In this document: positions 1 through 8,268 of the stretch, in pieces
Position numbering within the stretch: the first letter of the stretch is position 1
Layout: each line of letters starts with the position of its first letter
Assembly: GCA_032353305.1 (NCBI GenBank)
Contig: JAUCNG010370150.1
Location: 1-11,586, forward strand
Length of the DNA: 11,586 nt
Source of the DNA: Cephalothrix spiralis
Lineage: Eukaryota > Nemertea > Palaeonemertea > Archinemertea > Cephalotrichidae
Reading direction: 5' to 3'
Notes under the pieces: generated by a model
Seen by the model: only the letters and a program-made list of their open reading frames with translations
Told to the model about the DNA's origin: nothing
Database searches by the model: none
Translations under genes and position numbers: made by a program

Positions 1-121
1 TTTCAGCTCAGCCGCGGTGATTTTGCTTTTTATAAAAATGTTTTTTTTTCAGATACTAGATAAAAAAAAATTGCGCTATGTACCGCCCCCATACCCGGGG
101 ACTTAGCACTAAATGAGTTTT

Positions 122-140
122 GTGGATCGGGGCGATCCAC
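122..140. repeat. Perfect 8-bp hairpin in a GC-rich patch
   Basis: GTGGATCG (122-129) is the exact reverse complement of CGATCCAC (133-140), separated by GGG. A second palindrome, CTAGCGCTAG, follows at 149-158. The patch is GC-rich against an AT-rich background. It may be a remnant of a mobile element; nothing shows a function. Confidence 0.5.
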
Positions 141-377
141 CGATTTCTAGCGCTAGGATCGCTTTAAGCCTCGCTAAGCCTAGCTATTTTCACATTTCAT
201 CCCCCCGGTGTATTTCATTGACTGGTGCATAAATATCATTTCCAAGAAAATTTTCAAGGGTCACGCAGATGCATTACAACTTTGACGACTCGCTAACTCA
301 AATTTTGGAGAGAATAAACATGAAGAAAGACCATCTCGATTGTGGCCGTAAGATGATGATGATGACGATATTATATA

Positions 378-726
378 TCGGTCCAGTCGGGTCTACACAA
401 TTTCGACGGAATGGACATTTCGATGATATCCATTTCGTCGAAAGGAAATTTTGTCGAAACCCATAATCGTCGAATCCCTTTCGATCCAATGTTAAAATAA
501 CAAAAATTAATGAAAAAAGAAGAAAGAAGAAAAAATAACATACAGTTACATTAATGTAAAATATATAATTTTAGATAACTAAATTTGACGAAATTTCTTT
601 CGATGAGATGGGTTTCGCCATGAAATGGCATTCGACGAAATGTCGATTCAACGAAATGGGTTTCGATGAAATGCACATTCGACAAAATGTCCATTCGCAA
701 CGATGTCTTTCGACAAAATGGACCGA
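378..726. mobile_element. Non-autonomous inverted-repeat element with iterated TTCGTCGAA arms
   Basis: The ends are exact inverted copies: TCGGTCCA at 378-385 and TGGACCGA at 719-726. Both arms (about 378-480 and 590-726) are degenerate tandem arrays of a roughly 16-bp unit resembling CATTTCGTCGAATG. They run in opposite orientation and flank an A-rich core of about 100 bp. The whole element is about 350 bp and has no coding capacity, as expected for a MITE-like derivative of a DNA transposon. Iterated sub-terminal words are often transposase-binding sites; that use here is inferred. I could not define a target-site duplication, so the exact ends may shift by a few bases. The family is not recognised. 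Confidence 0.65.
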
Positions 727-797
727 ACTATGCATGTTATTTGATTTCTCAGCCTTATTGCATGGTTACTAATATTTCAAAATTGTCATCTTTTCAG

Positions 798-903
798 TGG
801 TGATTGCCATATTCTCCAAGTTATCAAGAATAATTTGAAATTCGTGAAATCACTTTATGGCGGACATAAAGGAGATATCAGGTGTTTATCGTGGGAACAG
901 AAG
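798..903 (+). CDS. WDR89: WDR89-like WD40 protein, third-last exon (partial gene)
   Basis: The exon is bounded by acceptor TTTTCAG and donor AAG|GTAGAG. One base completes a codon begun in the previous exon, and 35 codons follow, ending exactly on a codon boundary. The protein contains GGHKGDIRCLSWEQ, a typical WD40 blade start with its Gly-His pair and following strand. In the WDR89 family the last blade has this shape, a G-G-H segment, then a C/S-W strand, then TGGED in the next strand; the match is from memory, without an alignment. WDR89 proteins are poorly characterised beta-propellers thought to act as protein-binding scaffolds. Only the last propeller part is in the window. Another WD40 family is possible, but the join to the next exon makes WDR89 the best choice. 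Confidence 0.75.
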
Positions 904-2017
904 GTAGAGTTACATTTTTAATATTATTACACGGCGTTATAGTTTGCTCATAATTCGAGATGAAATTGCAATGCCGTGGATTCCCATGCACTTCGTGTGC
1001 AGTTCGCGATCAAAGTCTAATGGTGTCTATTGCCGTACAAGTTTATGCCATGGAACTCTTGGTGTGCAACCTTTAGACTCCAGTTTTCAAATTTGGTCCC
1101 TAGTGAGTCCGAACCTTTGGAAAATATAAACTTGAACATAGAATTTCCACAAGCTTTCTGAAAATATGAGTGTTAATGCGGTTTAGGCCGACACCTCTTG
1201 AGATTTTCGCGGGGGAGGGGGTGGTTGTCACAAACTCTTGTCTGAAGGTTGCGCACTACAAGTTCCATAATCCTGTTATATTTACCTATCATTCTACTTT
1301 TCGAATACTTTAGAAATCCATTTGCTCTCATTCTGTGATTAAATCAATCTTATCCGATGTATTTCAAGTAAATGCGTGGTGATATCGATCACCCGTGCGT
1401 CTAAATTAGGTCTGGATCGATACTGTTCTGACCAGGGTACTGGTATTAGATCGTATGAGTTAAAATTTGGTTAGAAGTTCCTTTTAATAATAGATGTGTA
1501 GTAATAAACATTACTGTACGCTTAGTGAGTATTTCGATTTGAAATACTCAAAATCCCACTGTACCTAAAAGTAACGTGGGATTTCTCGTAATTCAAAGTC
1601 GAAACCTTAGCAGTACAGATATATAACAGTTTACCCTAAACTCGAAATTAAAAAGAACAGCTAGATTGACTTAAATAATGATATCCACTCTAAACAGAAG
1701 TATTTCTTGTATCGATCCATTCTTGGTGTCGATGAAAGAGTGTGAAATTATGTTGCTTCGTTTCGCTCGGCTACCAAATTTTTTGAAATGTGGTCCTTGG
1801 AAGATCGGACTAAGCTCTGCGGTATATTTTGATACACTGAGTTTTACGATGATGCTATTAATATAAGTATTTTTACCTACAGTGTAGTGTAATAAACGAC
1901 CCCTCGGCCCTTTAGCGAGCTACGCCGCGACCTCTCTCGCTCAAAGAACCTTTGATATGACAGAGTGAAAGTTTTTACCTAGCTGATCCTTGATTTACAA
2001 GAAATTTCTTTTTCCAG
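904..2017 (+). other. Intron of the WDR89-like gene, with a degenerate inverted repeat
   Basis: The intron is bounded by donor GTAGAG at 904 and a polypyrimidine tract ending in TTTTTCCAG at 2017. I see no exon in its 1,114 bp; short open frames near 944-1129 and 1678-1866 look like chance. It holds the fold-back at 1410-1722. Words such as TTTCGCTCGG (near 1760) and a CpG-rich piece (1895-1945) resemble transposon-end debris found in many invertebrate genomes, but I cannot assign them to a family. Confidence 0.7.
1410..1722. mobile_element. Degenerate fold-back (inverted-repeat) element
   Basis: Outer words TGGATCGATAC (1413-1423) and GTATCGATCCA (1709-1719) are perfect inverted copies. Inner words AAATCCCAC (1551-1559) and GTGGGATTT (1576-1584) close the centre. 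Between them, further segments pair imperfectly, such as TTCCTTTTAATA near 1479 with TTAAAAAGAAC near 1648 and CTGTACGCTTAG near 1514 with CTTAGCAGTACAG near 1606. The two ~150-bp arms therefore form one old, diverged palindrome. There is no open frame. This fits a decayed fold-back MITE in the intron; the outer limits are uncertain. Confidence 0.55.
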
Positions 2018-2104
2018 ACATCAAGTTTGATTACCGGTGGTGAAGATTCAATATTATGTTTATGGTCAGATGGAGCTTCGGGACTCGCAGATAGAAATCC
2101 TAAG
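2018..2104 (+). CDS. WDR89: WDR89-like WD40 protein, penultimate exon (partial gene)
   Basis: The 29 whole codons lie between acceptor TTTTTCCAG and donor AAG|GTATGT; both introns fall between codons, so the frame passes through. The peptide starts TSSLITGGEDSILCLWSDGA. TGGED followed by a strand ending in Leu-Trp is the last WD40 strand pair, and it closely resembles the TGGEDAQLLLW segment I recall from vertebrate WDR89. The remaining residues (SGLADRNPK) leave the propeller and begin a basic tail. The match to WDR89 rests on memory of the family, not on a search. Confidence 0.78.
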
Positions 2105-2222
2105 GTATGTTACAAGGCGCGGCTGATGCTGGGTGCATAGTTATAGTACCCCCAATAAAATCGTTGTTGCTCATCTTATAAATTTTGATAAAAAGTCAGA
2201 GAAAAATATTCCAGAGAATTAG

Positions 2223-2247
2223 TTCACGACAAATTATTTGTCGTGAA
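2223..2247. repeat. Perfect 11-bp stem hairpin
   Basis: TTCACGACAAA (2223-2233) and TTTGTCGTGAA (2237-2247) are perfect reverse complements around a three-base loop. It lies inside the last intron of the WDR89-like gene and just upstream of the GTCAGGGAATTT words. It could be one end of a small mobile element or a chance palindrome; no function is shown. Confidence 0.6.
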
Positions 2248-2309
2248 TTACATTTTCATAACAAAATATATGGCGCGAAAGACCATTTCATGGCAAGTTA
2301 TTTGTGGCT

Positions 2310-2372
2310 TGGTCAGGGAATTTTTTCGAAATAGTCAAGTCAGGGAATTTAAAAAAGGTGGCTACCCTGATA
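2310..2372. mobile_element. Probable DNA-transposon fragment with repeated GTCAGGGAATTT words
   Basis: GGTCAGGGAATTTTTT and AGTCAGGGAATTTAAA occur about 27 bp apart and are followed by GGTGGCTACCCTG. I recall repeated 'TCAGGGAATTT' wording followed by 'GTGGCCACCCTG' in dispersed repeats of several animals. The fragment is short and has no coding capacity. The family name and limits are unknown. Confidence 0.35.
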
Positions 2373-2734
2373 ATTTCCTCTATAGTACTCGCATGCACAG
2401 CGAACCGAAAAACGGAGTTGCAAAGACAGAAATAGTAGTTAAAATTCTACATTGAACTACGTATCTCCGGGACCGACAATGTTTAGCCAGGTTTATTAAC
2501 GTAATGCATCAGAAAATTCCGGAGGCGACACCGCAAGGCTTATAAAGTATATCTACTACGTAACATTATACTTTTGAATTTTCCCCTCCATTATCTGGCT
2601 GCAGTGGGGTCGCAGGCACCGCGGAGTCGGGTGTTTCAGCCCCACCAATAATAAAAAATGTAACTTTTCTAATTCACCCATATCTGCCCTGGGATCTTGT
2701 TGAAAGGTACTTCAATTTTTACTATGTTTTTCAG

Positions 2735-2797
2735 AAAAATGAGATGAAAGTCAAATCTTCCAAGTCTCCTACCAAGAAATCTGGAAAACCATATTGA
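2735..2797 (+). CDS. WDR89: WDR89-like WD40 protein, terminal exon with stop codon
   Basis: After acceptor TTTTTCAG the frame carried from the previous exon reads KNEMKVKSSKSPTKKSGKPY and stops at TGA (2795-2797). The lysine/serine-rich tail after the propeller matches the general architecture of WDR89, whose vertebrate members also end in a basic tail. The three visible exons give 84 residues, about a quarter of the usual ~390-residue protein. The basic tail could serve nuclear or RNA-related localisation, but that is conjecture. An opposite-strand open frame of 92 codons that covers this exon is a shadow. Confidence 0.75.
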   Translation, partial: KNEMKVKSSKSPTKKSGKPY

Positions 2798-3124
2798 AGA
2801 CACGGATTATATAAAGACCTGGAGATAAGTCTGTTATAATCATTATTTGATATGTCTATAACGATAAGTCTTTTGATTACGTCCAGAACTACGTTTATCG
2901 GGTTATGCATTTGATAATGCCCGACTTCATGCCGACTTATTACGGTAACTTGTAGTAACGAGCATTTTGTAAACGAAATCGGTGGCAAGAAAAATGGTAA
3001 AAAAATCATGAAAAGGGTCGATAGATGATAAACAGTACTCTTAAACGTTCAAAACTATATCGGATATGGATTAATCCTAGAACGAAAATGAATATTTTTG
3101 CTATAGCAAATTTTAGAATTTTTA
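2798..3124 (+). other. Probable 3' untranslated region of the WDR89-like gene
   Basis: AT-rich sequence runs from the stop codon to the first canonical poly(A) signal. No coding potential is seen. The extent is inferred only from the position of the signal. Confidence 0.45.
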
Positions 3125-3130
3125 AATAAA
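3125..3130 (+). terminator. Poly(A) signal AATAAA for the WDR89-like gene
   Basis: A canonical AATAAA lies 328 bases after the stop codon, and TG/T-rich sequence (TACATGTATATC) follows within about 20 bases. It is the first exact AATAAA downstream on this strand. Confidence 0.5.
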
Positions 3131-4240
3131 ACTACAGTATTACATGTATATCATAATTTATCAGTTAAGGGATCAGGTGATTTAGTAGTAGTGTAGAAAT
3201 ATACAGAGCTATATTGAGGTTACATCGTCAGCAAAATTAATCATTTTTTCTGGCGATGTTTTCTTTTTTTCAGCTCGCTATAGCACAGTGATTATAAGTA
3301 TAGCACGGCGTTTTACTCAATGCATTTTTCATTGTCAATTTATATAGCGTACACTCCATTTCTCGACACATTCTTTCCACCTGGAAGAACCTTAGGCAAG
3401 TTCATCAGCGTACACTGCCTCCTGGGTGGCTCGGTCAGGTTAAATACGCGGACTAGGACGACTCCAGACGCTGTCCCTACCTTCGGGGTAAACCCCACTG
3501 CTAATATCGGTATATAGAAAAAACATGTAGATTAGAGTGCGGGATAGGTCTACAGACCTAAGGGTAAATTCTCATAGAGTGGACTGTCTGTGTCTATTCG
3601 AGCCAGTCATCTGACGCTCTCAAAATAAGTTGAAGTTGCAACATTTCTGTGAGAAACGAAATTAATTTAGATATATGAATATGAACGTATCGACTCACTC
3701 ATCTGATTAGTATAAAAAACATACATGTACCCCTAATTTTTTACATTCATGTACAGTGTTGATAGCCCCTTTGTTATTGTTTTTTTTAAGATATTTACAA
3801 AAAATACTACCTCTACCCAAGGTTACCCTATTTACCCACTTTATACCAAAGATCATCAATCATAAAACGTCATTTCGTTTTAATTCCTCAACTAAATTCA
3901 CTCTCGACTTGATTTCATTGTAAAAGTAAAATCGAATACAGTAATTGTCGTTGGTTTAACTTTCACTTAAATTCATTGAAATCTATTCTGATTTATTACA
4001 ACATATGGTAAAGTAATAACAAATTCTACGTGAGTATACATGAGAAACTTTCACATAATATCATTATATTAAATGAATTTCATTATTTGTTAAATGAATA
4101 CCTTTGCATTATGTTTACCTAGCTTTAGAATAGCAAATATTAGGCTTGGGGTTACCTTATGATCGCCTACTGTATTTGCAGTATTATTTACACTTTTTCG
4201 CCTAGCTAAGATATTTATATGACTTCAACTATACGACGTG
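3131..4240. other. Intergenic spacer
   Basis: AT-rich sequence without a convincing gene lies between the WDR89-like gene and the two-exon gene. One GC-richer patch (about 3340-3515) is open on both strands: a + frame ending TFGVNPTANIGI and a - frame containing LPKVLPGGKN. I cannot tie either to a family and do not call it. Repeated TATAGCAC words occur near 3279 and 3300. GGTTACC words near 3822 and 4150 resemble half of an RFX X-box, but no full palindrome is present. Confidence 0.6.
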
Positions 4241-4245
4241 AACGA

Positions 4246-4291
4246 AGTTTTTGTTTACCGTTTCAAAACAGTGGAACGTAAACAAAAAACT
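4246..4291 (+). promoter_or_regulatory. Inverted pair of forkhead-type sites upstream of the start codon
   Basis: TGTTTAC (4252-4258) and GTAAACA (4278-4284) are exact forkhead consensus words facing each other about 20 bp apart. They sit in a longer imperfect palindrome (AGTTTTTGTTTAC at 4246-4258 against GTAAACAAAAAACT at 4278-4291). The pair ends five bases before the ATG, so it is in or near the 5' leader. FOXJ1 and relatives bind this word in promoters of motile-cilium genes in animals. That this pair is used is inference. It could instead be a chance or transposon-derived palindrome. Confidence 0.45.
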
Positions 4292-4295
4292 CACT

Positions 4296-4357
4296 ATGCA
4301 ATTTTCGGACGACGCAAGAACCTCGGCGACGCTGGACGCTATAGACGAATTGAGAAA
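4296..4357 (+). CDS. Unrecognised 302-residue protein, exon 1 (start codon)
   Basis: ATG at 4296 begins MQFSDDARTSATLDAIDELR, followed by AA| and donor GTAAGT, an ideal splice site. An in-frame TGA at 4239-4241 and no other ATG between make this the first possible start, and A at position -3 favours it. The last two bases combine with the first base of the exon at 9260 to make AAG (Lys), giving LRK-RRDE across the join. The peptide TLDAIDELRKRRDEI looks like a short charged helix. No signal peptide is present. I do not recognise the family from this segment. Confidence 0.7.
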
Positions 4358-4483
4358 GTAAGTATATAACACTTAGTACTATTTTGATATTGATAGCCTA
4401 TTGTTTATAGCAACGGTTTATACATGTTTATGATAAACATCGGTTTATAAATACATGTCATGATAAAAGAGATTATATACAAT

Positions 4484-4556
4484 GTATATGTATATGACGT
4501 ATGCTTTATCAAATCTATACTTAATGGTCATTAAAACAAGATTTTTGATTTAATGA
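4484..4556 (+). repeat. Direct repeat, left copy
   Basis: GCTTTATCAAATCTATAC (4503-4520), then AATGGTCATTAAAACAAG and TTTTTGATTTAAT, recurs almost unchanged at 5131-5181. This copy abuts the left end of the inverted-repeat element at 4562. The two copies start 628 bp apart. The left copy extends the shared word TGTATATG further upstream with a short insertion. Confidence 0.75.
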
Positions 4557-4561
4557 GTTTT

Positions 4562-5125
4562 TACAGTGTGTCCTATTATTAGGGTAAACAGCAAGTGACT
4601 TAATTATGAATATGTTATTCAATTGCAAAAAATACTCCTTTGAGAGCATGGTTTACACTCCCGAATAAAGCTAATTTGGTGCAGATCGGTTCATAACTAA
4701 GGGAGATATGATGACTACGATGATTCTCCCGAAGAACCACTGGTTTAATTTCCCAACTCTAAATCCCATACCTTTAATCACTCTAAAATTAATCTGGAAT
4801 GTTTTCAGCTGCAGTTCATTTTAATTTTTAGTAATTATTTTCGTGAATATCTGATAAATTTAATAAGAAATTTTCAAAAATTAAAAAGTCGTACAAAATC
4901 ACATTTCCGATGAACACATTTTCGAGAAAGGACGTTCATTTGGGGAAATTTAATATCTTGGTTGTTTTGGGGGAAATGTAGCTTAGATTTGCACCATATT
5001 TATTTTATTTGAAAGAGAATATCATGATCTCTTTGAGTGATCACTAGCAGCGATATGGTCAATTCATAATTAAGTCACAATATGACGTCATCTGGCTGGT
5101 ATAAATTTTATTGTGACACCCTGTA
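4562..5125. mobile_element. Non-autonomous inverted-repeat element with TACAGnGTGTC ends
   Basis: The left end TACAGTGTGTC (4562-4572) and right end GACACCCTGTA (5115-5125) are inverted copies with one mismatch. Sub-terminal GTGACTTAATTATGAA near 4594 matches TTCATAATTAAGTCAC near 5065 in inverted order. A third pair, TTTGGTGCAGAT near 4676 and GATTTGCACCATA near 4987, extends the arms to about 140 bp. The element is 564 bp, has no open frame and looks like a MITE. Ends reading TACAGGGTGTC are seen in several DNA-transposon groups, so I give no superfamily. Copies of a direct repeat lie immediately outside both ends, longer than an ordinary target-site duplication. Confidence 0.65.
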
Positions 5126-5186
5126 TATGTGCTTTATCAAATCTATACCAAATGGTCATTAAAACAAGATTTTTGATTTAATTAAA
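5126..5186 (+). repeat. Direct repeat, right copy
   Basis: This is the second copy of the repeat described at 4484-4556, starting TATGTGCTTTATCAAATC directly after the element's right end. It differs by a few substitutions. The arrangement repeat-element-repeat could come from a tandem repeat whose unit contains the element, or from duplication during insertion. Confidence 0.75.
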
Positions 5187-5496
5187 AATAATTTATAATA
5201 TTAATTAGTAGGCCTACTTAAAGCTAATTCAGGTAAAATTCATATCTTATCGTGAACCATTTTCAAAACAATTTTCATATGAATTATGCATTTATCATTT
5301 TGAATTTTTAACACCTATATTGTTAAAGATGCACCATGATAATTAAAATACATAATTCATCTACTTACGCCTCTGGGGAGCGTCTTGTCATAGACGGTAA
5401 TGTGGGTTTTAAACATGGAATTGTTTATTATCGGGATATTGGAGCTCACTTTATCAGAAAACTCCTCTCTTATTAACATCCGTGTCATGTGTCCTT

Positions 5497-6019
5497 ACTA
5501 TATGGAATGCCAAAGGGGAAACAATTGCATAAAGTATTTTCCATCATCAACACTATTTTCACTGTAAAACTAAAACATTCTTATCATAAAAACAAAATTT
5601 CGTGCCATAAAAAATCATACCATAAACACTATATTCTCATTACAAAACGATATAAGATATAATTTCTATTATAAAGCAACATGTCTTGTCATTTGTTTAG
5701 TATTTCAACCCTTAAGTACCCGCAACTATTCACCTAAACTATTTTCTCTGCTACTAAAGATCAGTAGAAGGGAGAAAAAGTTTAGGTGAATAGTTGTGGC
5801 AATTTAGGGTTGAAATACGGAAAAAATGACACGATCTGTTGCTTTATGATATGAATTATATAATGGGAATTAGTGTTTTTGGTAGGACATTTTTGTTTTT
5901 GCAGTGAAAATTTGTTTTTATGATAAGAATATTTTTGTTTTACATTGAAAAATAGTGTTTATGATGGGAAATCTACATTTTATGCAATTGTTTCCGCTTT
6001 GGCATTCCATACTACTAAG
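5497..6019. mobile_element. Long fold-back element with ~250-bp arms
   Basis: The outer words at 5501-5533 and 5979-6011 are inverted copies matching at 32 of 33 positions (TATGGAATGCC and GGCATTCCATA at the tips). Inner words also pair: TTCACCTAAACT near 5739 with AGTTTAGGTGAA near 5780, and TATTTCAACCCT near 5701 with AGGGTTGAAATA near 5807. The centre is CTACT/AGTAG around 5759. Almost the whole 520 bp is one palindrome with little unique core and no reading frame. This fits a fold-back MITE. Lying in a transcribed intron, it would fold into a long RNA hairpin in the pre-mRNA. No clear target-site duplication was found. Confidence 0.75.
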
Positions 6020-6068
6020 ACTTATCAAATTCATTTTTAATGTCAAATTCATTTTTTCTTAAGAACAA

Positions 6069-6375
6069 AAAATCTCCTAAAATCATCTTAATTGTCATAA
6101 TATTTGATGATAATGGTGTAAAAAAAGAGAAAAAAAATCAAAATGTTCTCTCCTCGCTTCGCTCGGCATTATAGGATGTTATCATTTAGGTTTATTTGTG
6201 CAAAGGCGTGTGCCTAAATTGAAAAAACTTTTCACGGTTAGAGTTTCGTAAAGCCTAAAATATTTTGGTAGTATCGAAGAAAGGTTATTAGAAAATCTGC
6301 TCATATTATCATAAAATGGGTATAAAATTTCATAAAATAATCTCCTAAAATTATAAAAATCTCCTAAAATCCTAA
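6069..6375. repeat. Dispersed TCTCCTAAAAT words
   Basis: AAATCTCCTAAAATC occurs near 6069 and 6358, and AATCTCCTAAAATT near 6340. A CTCGCTTCGCTCGG word lies near 6152. On the reverse strand an 86-codon open frame crosses the block, but it has no ATG start and no recognisable domain, so it is not called as a gene. The block is probably decayed repetitive DNA. Confidence 0.35.
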
Positions 6376-8268
6376 AATTGAGATAACAAAATTGACTTTG
6401 TGGCCTGCCCTGTTGAATCTTGTGATGGGCTTTCAGAAGCAAGTAGGTGGGTTGTGGAATTTGACATCCCTAGCACCCCCTTATAGAGCACTGATGTATG
6501 CACACAGGTATCAAAATAATGTTACTTAAATAGCACATATTAGTTATACTATTTGACTAAATTCATTACTATTTCATTTTTTATATTACCGGTGTCTTCA
6601 CGACACTTACTGATTAACTTCATTGTTTTCTCTCATTAAAAGTAAACAATGGAATAAACATAAGCATGTACCATTTTATTGGTAGTACATTAAACTCTGT
6701 CTTTAAGTTATTGATTCAAATCTCGTTGAATGGACTGCAAATATATGGCCTGAATCGATTTAATCATGCTGTCATTTTGAAATGGTGGGAATAACTGTCG
6801 AGTTATAGATGTGATATTTTTTCTTGATAAAGCATTGATGTGAACCAGGTTTGAATGTTTATATTTTTACCTTCATAATATTTTATTTAATATACCAAAT
6901 CTAACATATATAAAGAACTTTGGTGGATTGTCGTGTTTTGATATATCTTTTAACTCACTCTTTCAACTAAAAAATAAAAAGATACCTCTGATCTGATCTC
7001 TAACACAACCCCCTCTACTATACTGCACTCGTTCCAGAACTCGGGATAGGCTATATATCCTCGTATTGGTTCTTACAAATTTGGACCCTAGATATAAATA
7101 GAATATTATATTACTATTTTGATAACAAATTCTGGTTTATCATTTTAAAATCATGAATTTTTATCATTTTTATGTCATCGACCTTATTTTAAATTTATTT
7201 TGGTTAATCTAATCAGGATTCGATTACTTAATTAGGTACATGTATTAAATAACATTTTGATAGCAAACACTCAAAATGCTCCATGTTATATGGTTAGGCT
7301 GAATTTAAATAGAAATGTCACTTTTACATTCACATGTTTAAAGAACTTATGGTATTTGATGTTGAGACCGTACGCCAACCAATATTGTCTGAAAACTAAA
7401 TGCAAATTCTAGGTTCAAGTTAAACCTTCAAAGGGTCCGATCCAATTCGGAGTACCTGTAGCCTATACAAGTCCAAGAATTAGGTAAAAATTGGGCTGGA
7501 GATCCTTTCGAAAACAAATTTTAACTTACATATTTCACAAGCTTTTATAAAATATAAGGTTTGATGGGTTAAAGGTACTATTTACCGAAACTATTTGTAC
7601 TTGAAATAACAATGACCAGGATAAAGGACAGTCGACAGTGTTGAACATACCCTATAAACAAACGTTTAGCAAAATATTAATTCCTAATGGTCTAATAAGC
7701 TATTATTTGATCTTTCACTGGTTAACGCAGTCCCCATTTAGACATAAATTACCCCCACCCCGCTCCCCAACGTAATCGATAGACCGGTTCCCTGCGCAAT
7801 CGATAATCTGCTGAAAATCTTGGGGAGGGGCGAAAACTGGGTTCTGGCATACAAAGCGTTTACTGTTTATAGAACTGTGTATAAAGGGTAAGATTTGGTT
7901 TTTATTCTGGAGAAAATTTACATGTATCATCATCATTGCAAAAATACTACAAATCTACAAATCTACCTTTTTTTTATCTACCAAACCCTGTATCATGCAT
8001 GTACATTTATTGTTCGCATAATATTTGAGTGTTCATTAATTGCTCCATTTTACTTTTGATTTTATATTTTTTGCCTCTTGTATTATACAATAATTGATTT
8101 TTCCCCATTTATGTGTACTTCAGTATATCTGCTCCCTCGTTATAAATATATGTGTGTCTCCTTGATGATATGTCACTAGAAATATTCTCGGTTCCTTAAT
8201 TAAGCATTGTTAAAAAAACTGGTTCTCAAACTAGTCAATAAAAAAACCTAAATGATCGAGGAAGCGTC

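Larger units (their letters stand above)
1..797 (+). other. Partial intron of the WDR89-like gene (3' portion)
   Basis: This stretch lies upstream of the first recognisable exon and ends at the acceptor TTTTCAG (791-797). I find no exon in it. It holds a short perfect hairpin (122-140), a small GAT-repeat patch near 351-366 and the inverted-repeat element at 378-726. The exon at 798 begins with the third base of a codon, so the preceding exon, outside the window, should end after the second base of a codon. Confidence 0.6.
2105..2734 (+). other. Last intron of the WDR89-like gene
   Basis: The intron runs from donor GTATGT to a T-rich tract ending in TTTTTCAG at 2734. It contains a perfect hairpin (2223-2247) and a segment with two GTCAGGGAATTT words followed by GTGGCTACCCTG (about 2310-2372). 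Similar wording is common at dispersed DNA-transposon remnants in animal genomes; that is a recollection. A GC-rich stretch at 2600-2646 has complementary ends, GTGGGG and CCCCAC. No exon is seen. Confidence 0.65.

Noticed and set aside
269-489. Open frames on both strands of about 63-65 codons
   Set aside because: They overlap the iterated TTCGTCGAA arm and start of the inverted-repeat element; low complexity keeps both strands open by chance.
590-726. CRISPR-like regular short repeats
   Set aside because: The ~16-bp units are degenerate, directly adjacent with no spacers, and mirrored in the other arm; the host is an animal genome.
2243-2455. 70-codon + frame in the last WDR89-like intron
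   Set aside because: No ATG start (opens at GTG), no domain, and it overlaps transposon-like words and the hairpin; splice sites place it within an intron.
2731-3009. 92-codon reverse-strand open frame
   Set aside because: It lies antisense to the terminal WDR89-like exon and its 3' untranslated region and shows no domain.
6182-6442. 86-codon reverse-strand frame with LLKAHHKIQQG
   Set aside because: It has no ATG start, is preceded by a nearby in-frame stop, is built partly from the repeated TCTCCTAAAAT words and matches nothing I know.
7715-7936. 73-codon reverse-strand frame
   Set aside because: It lies in the middle of the long intron, has no recognisable motif or splice context and opens through simple ATC/ATG repeats.
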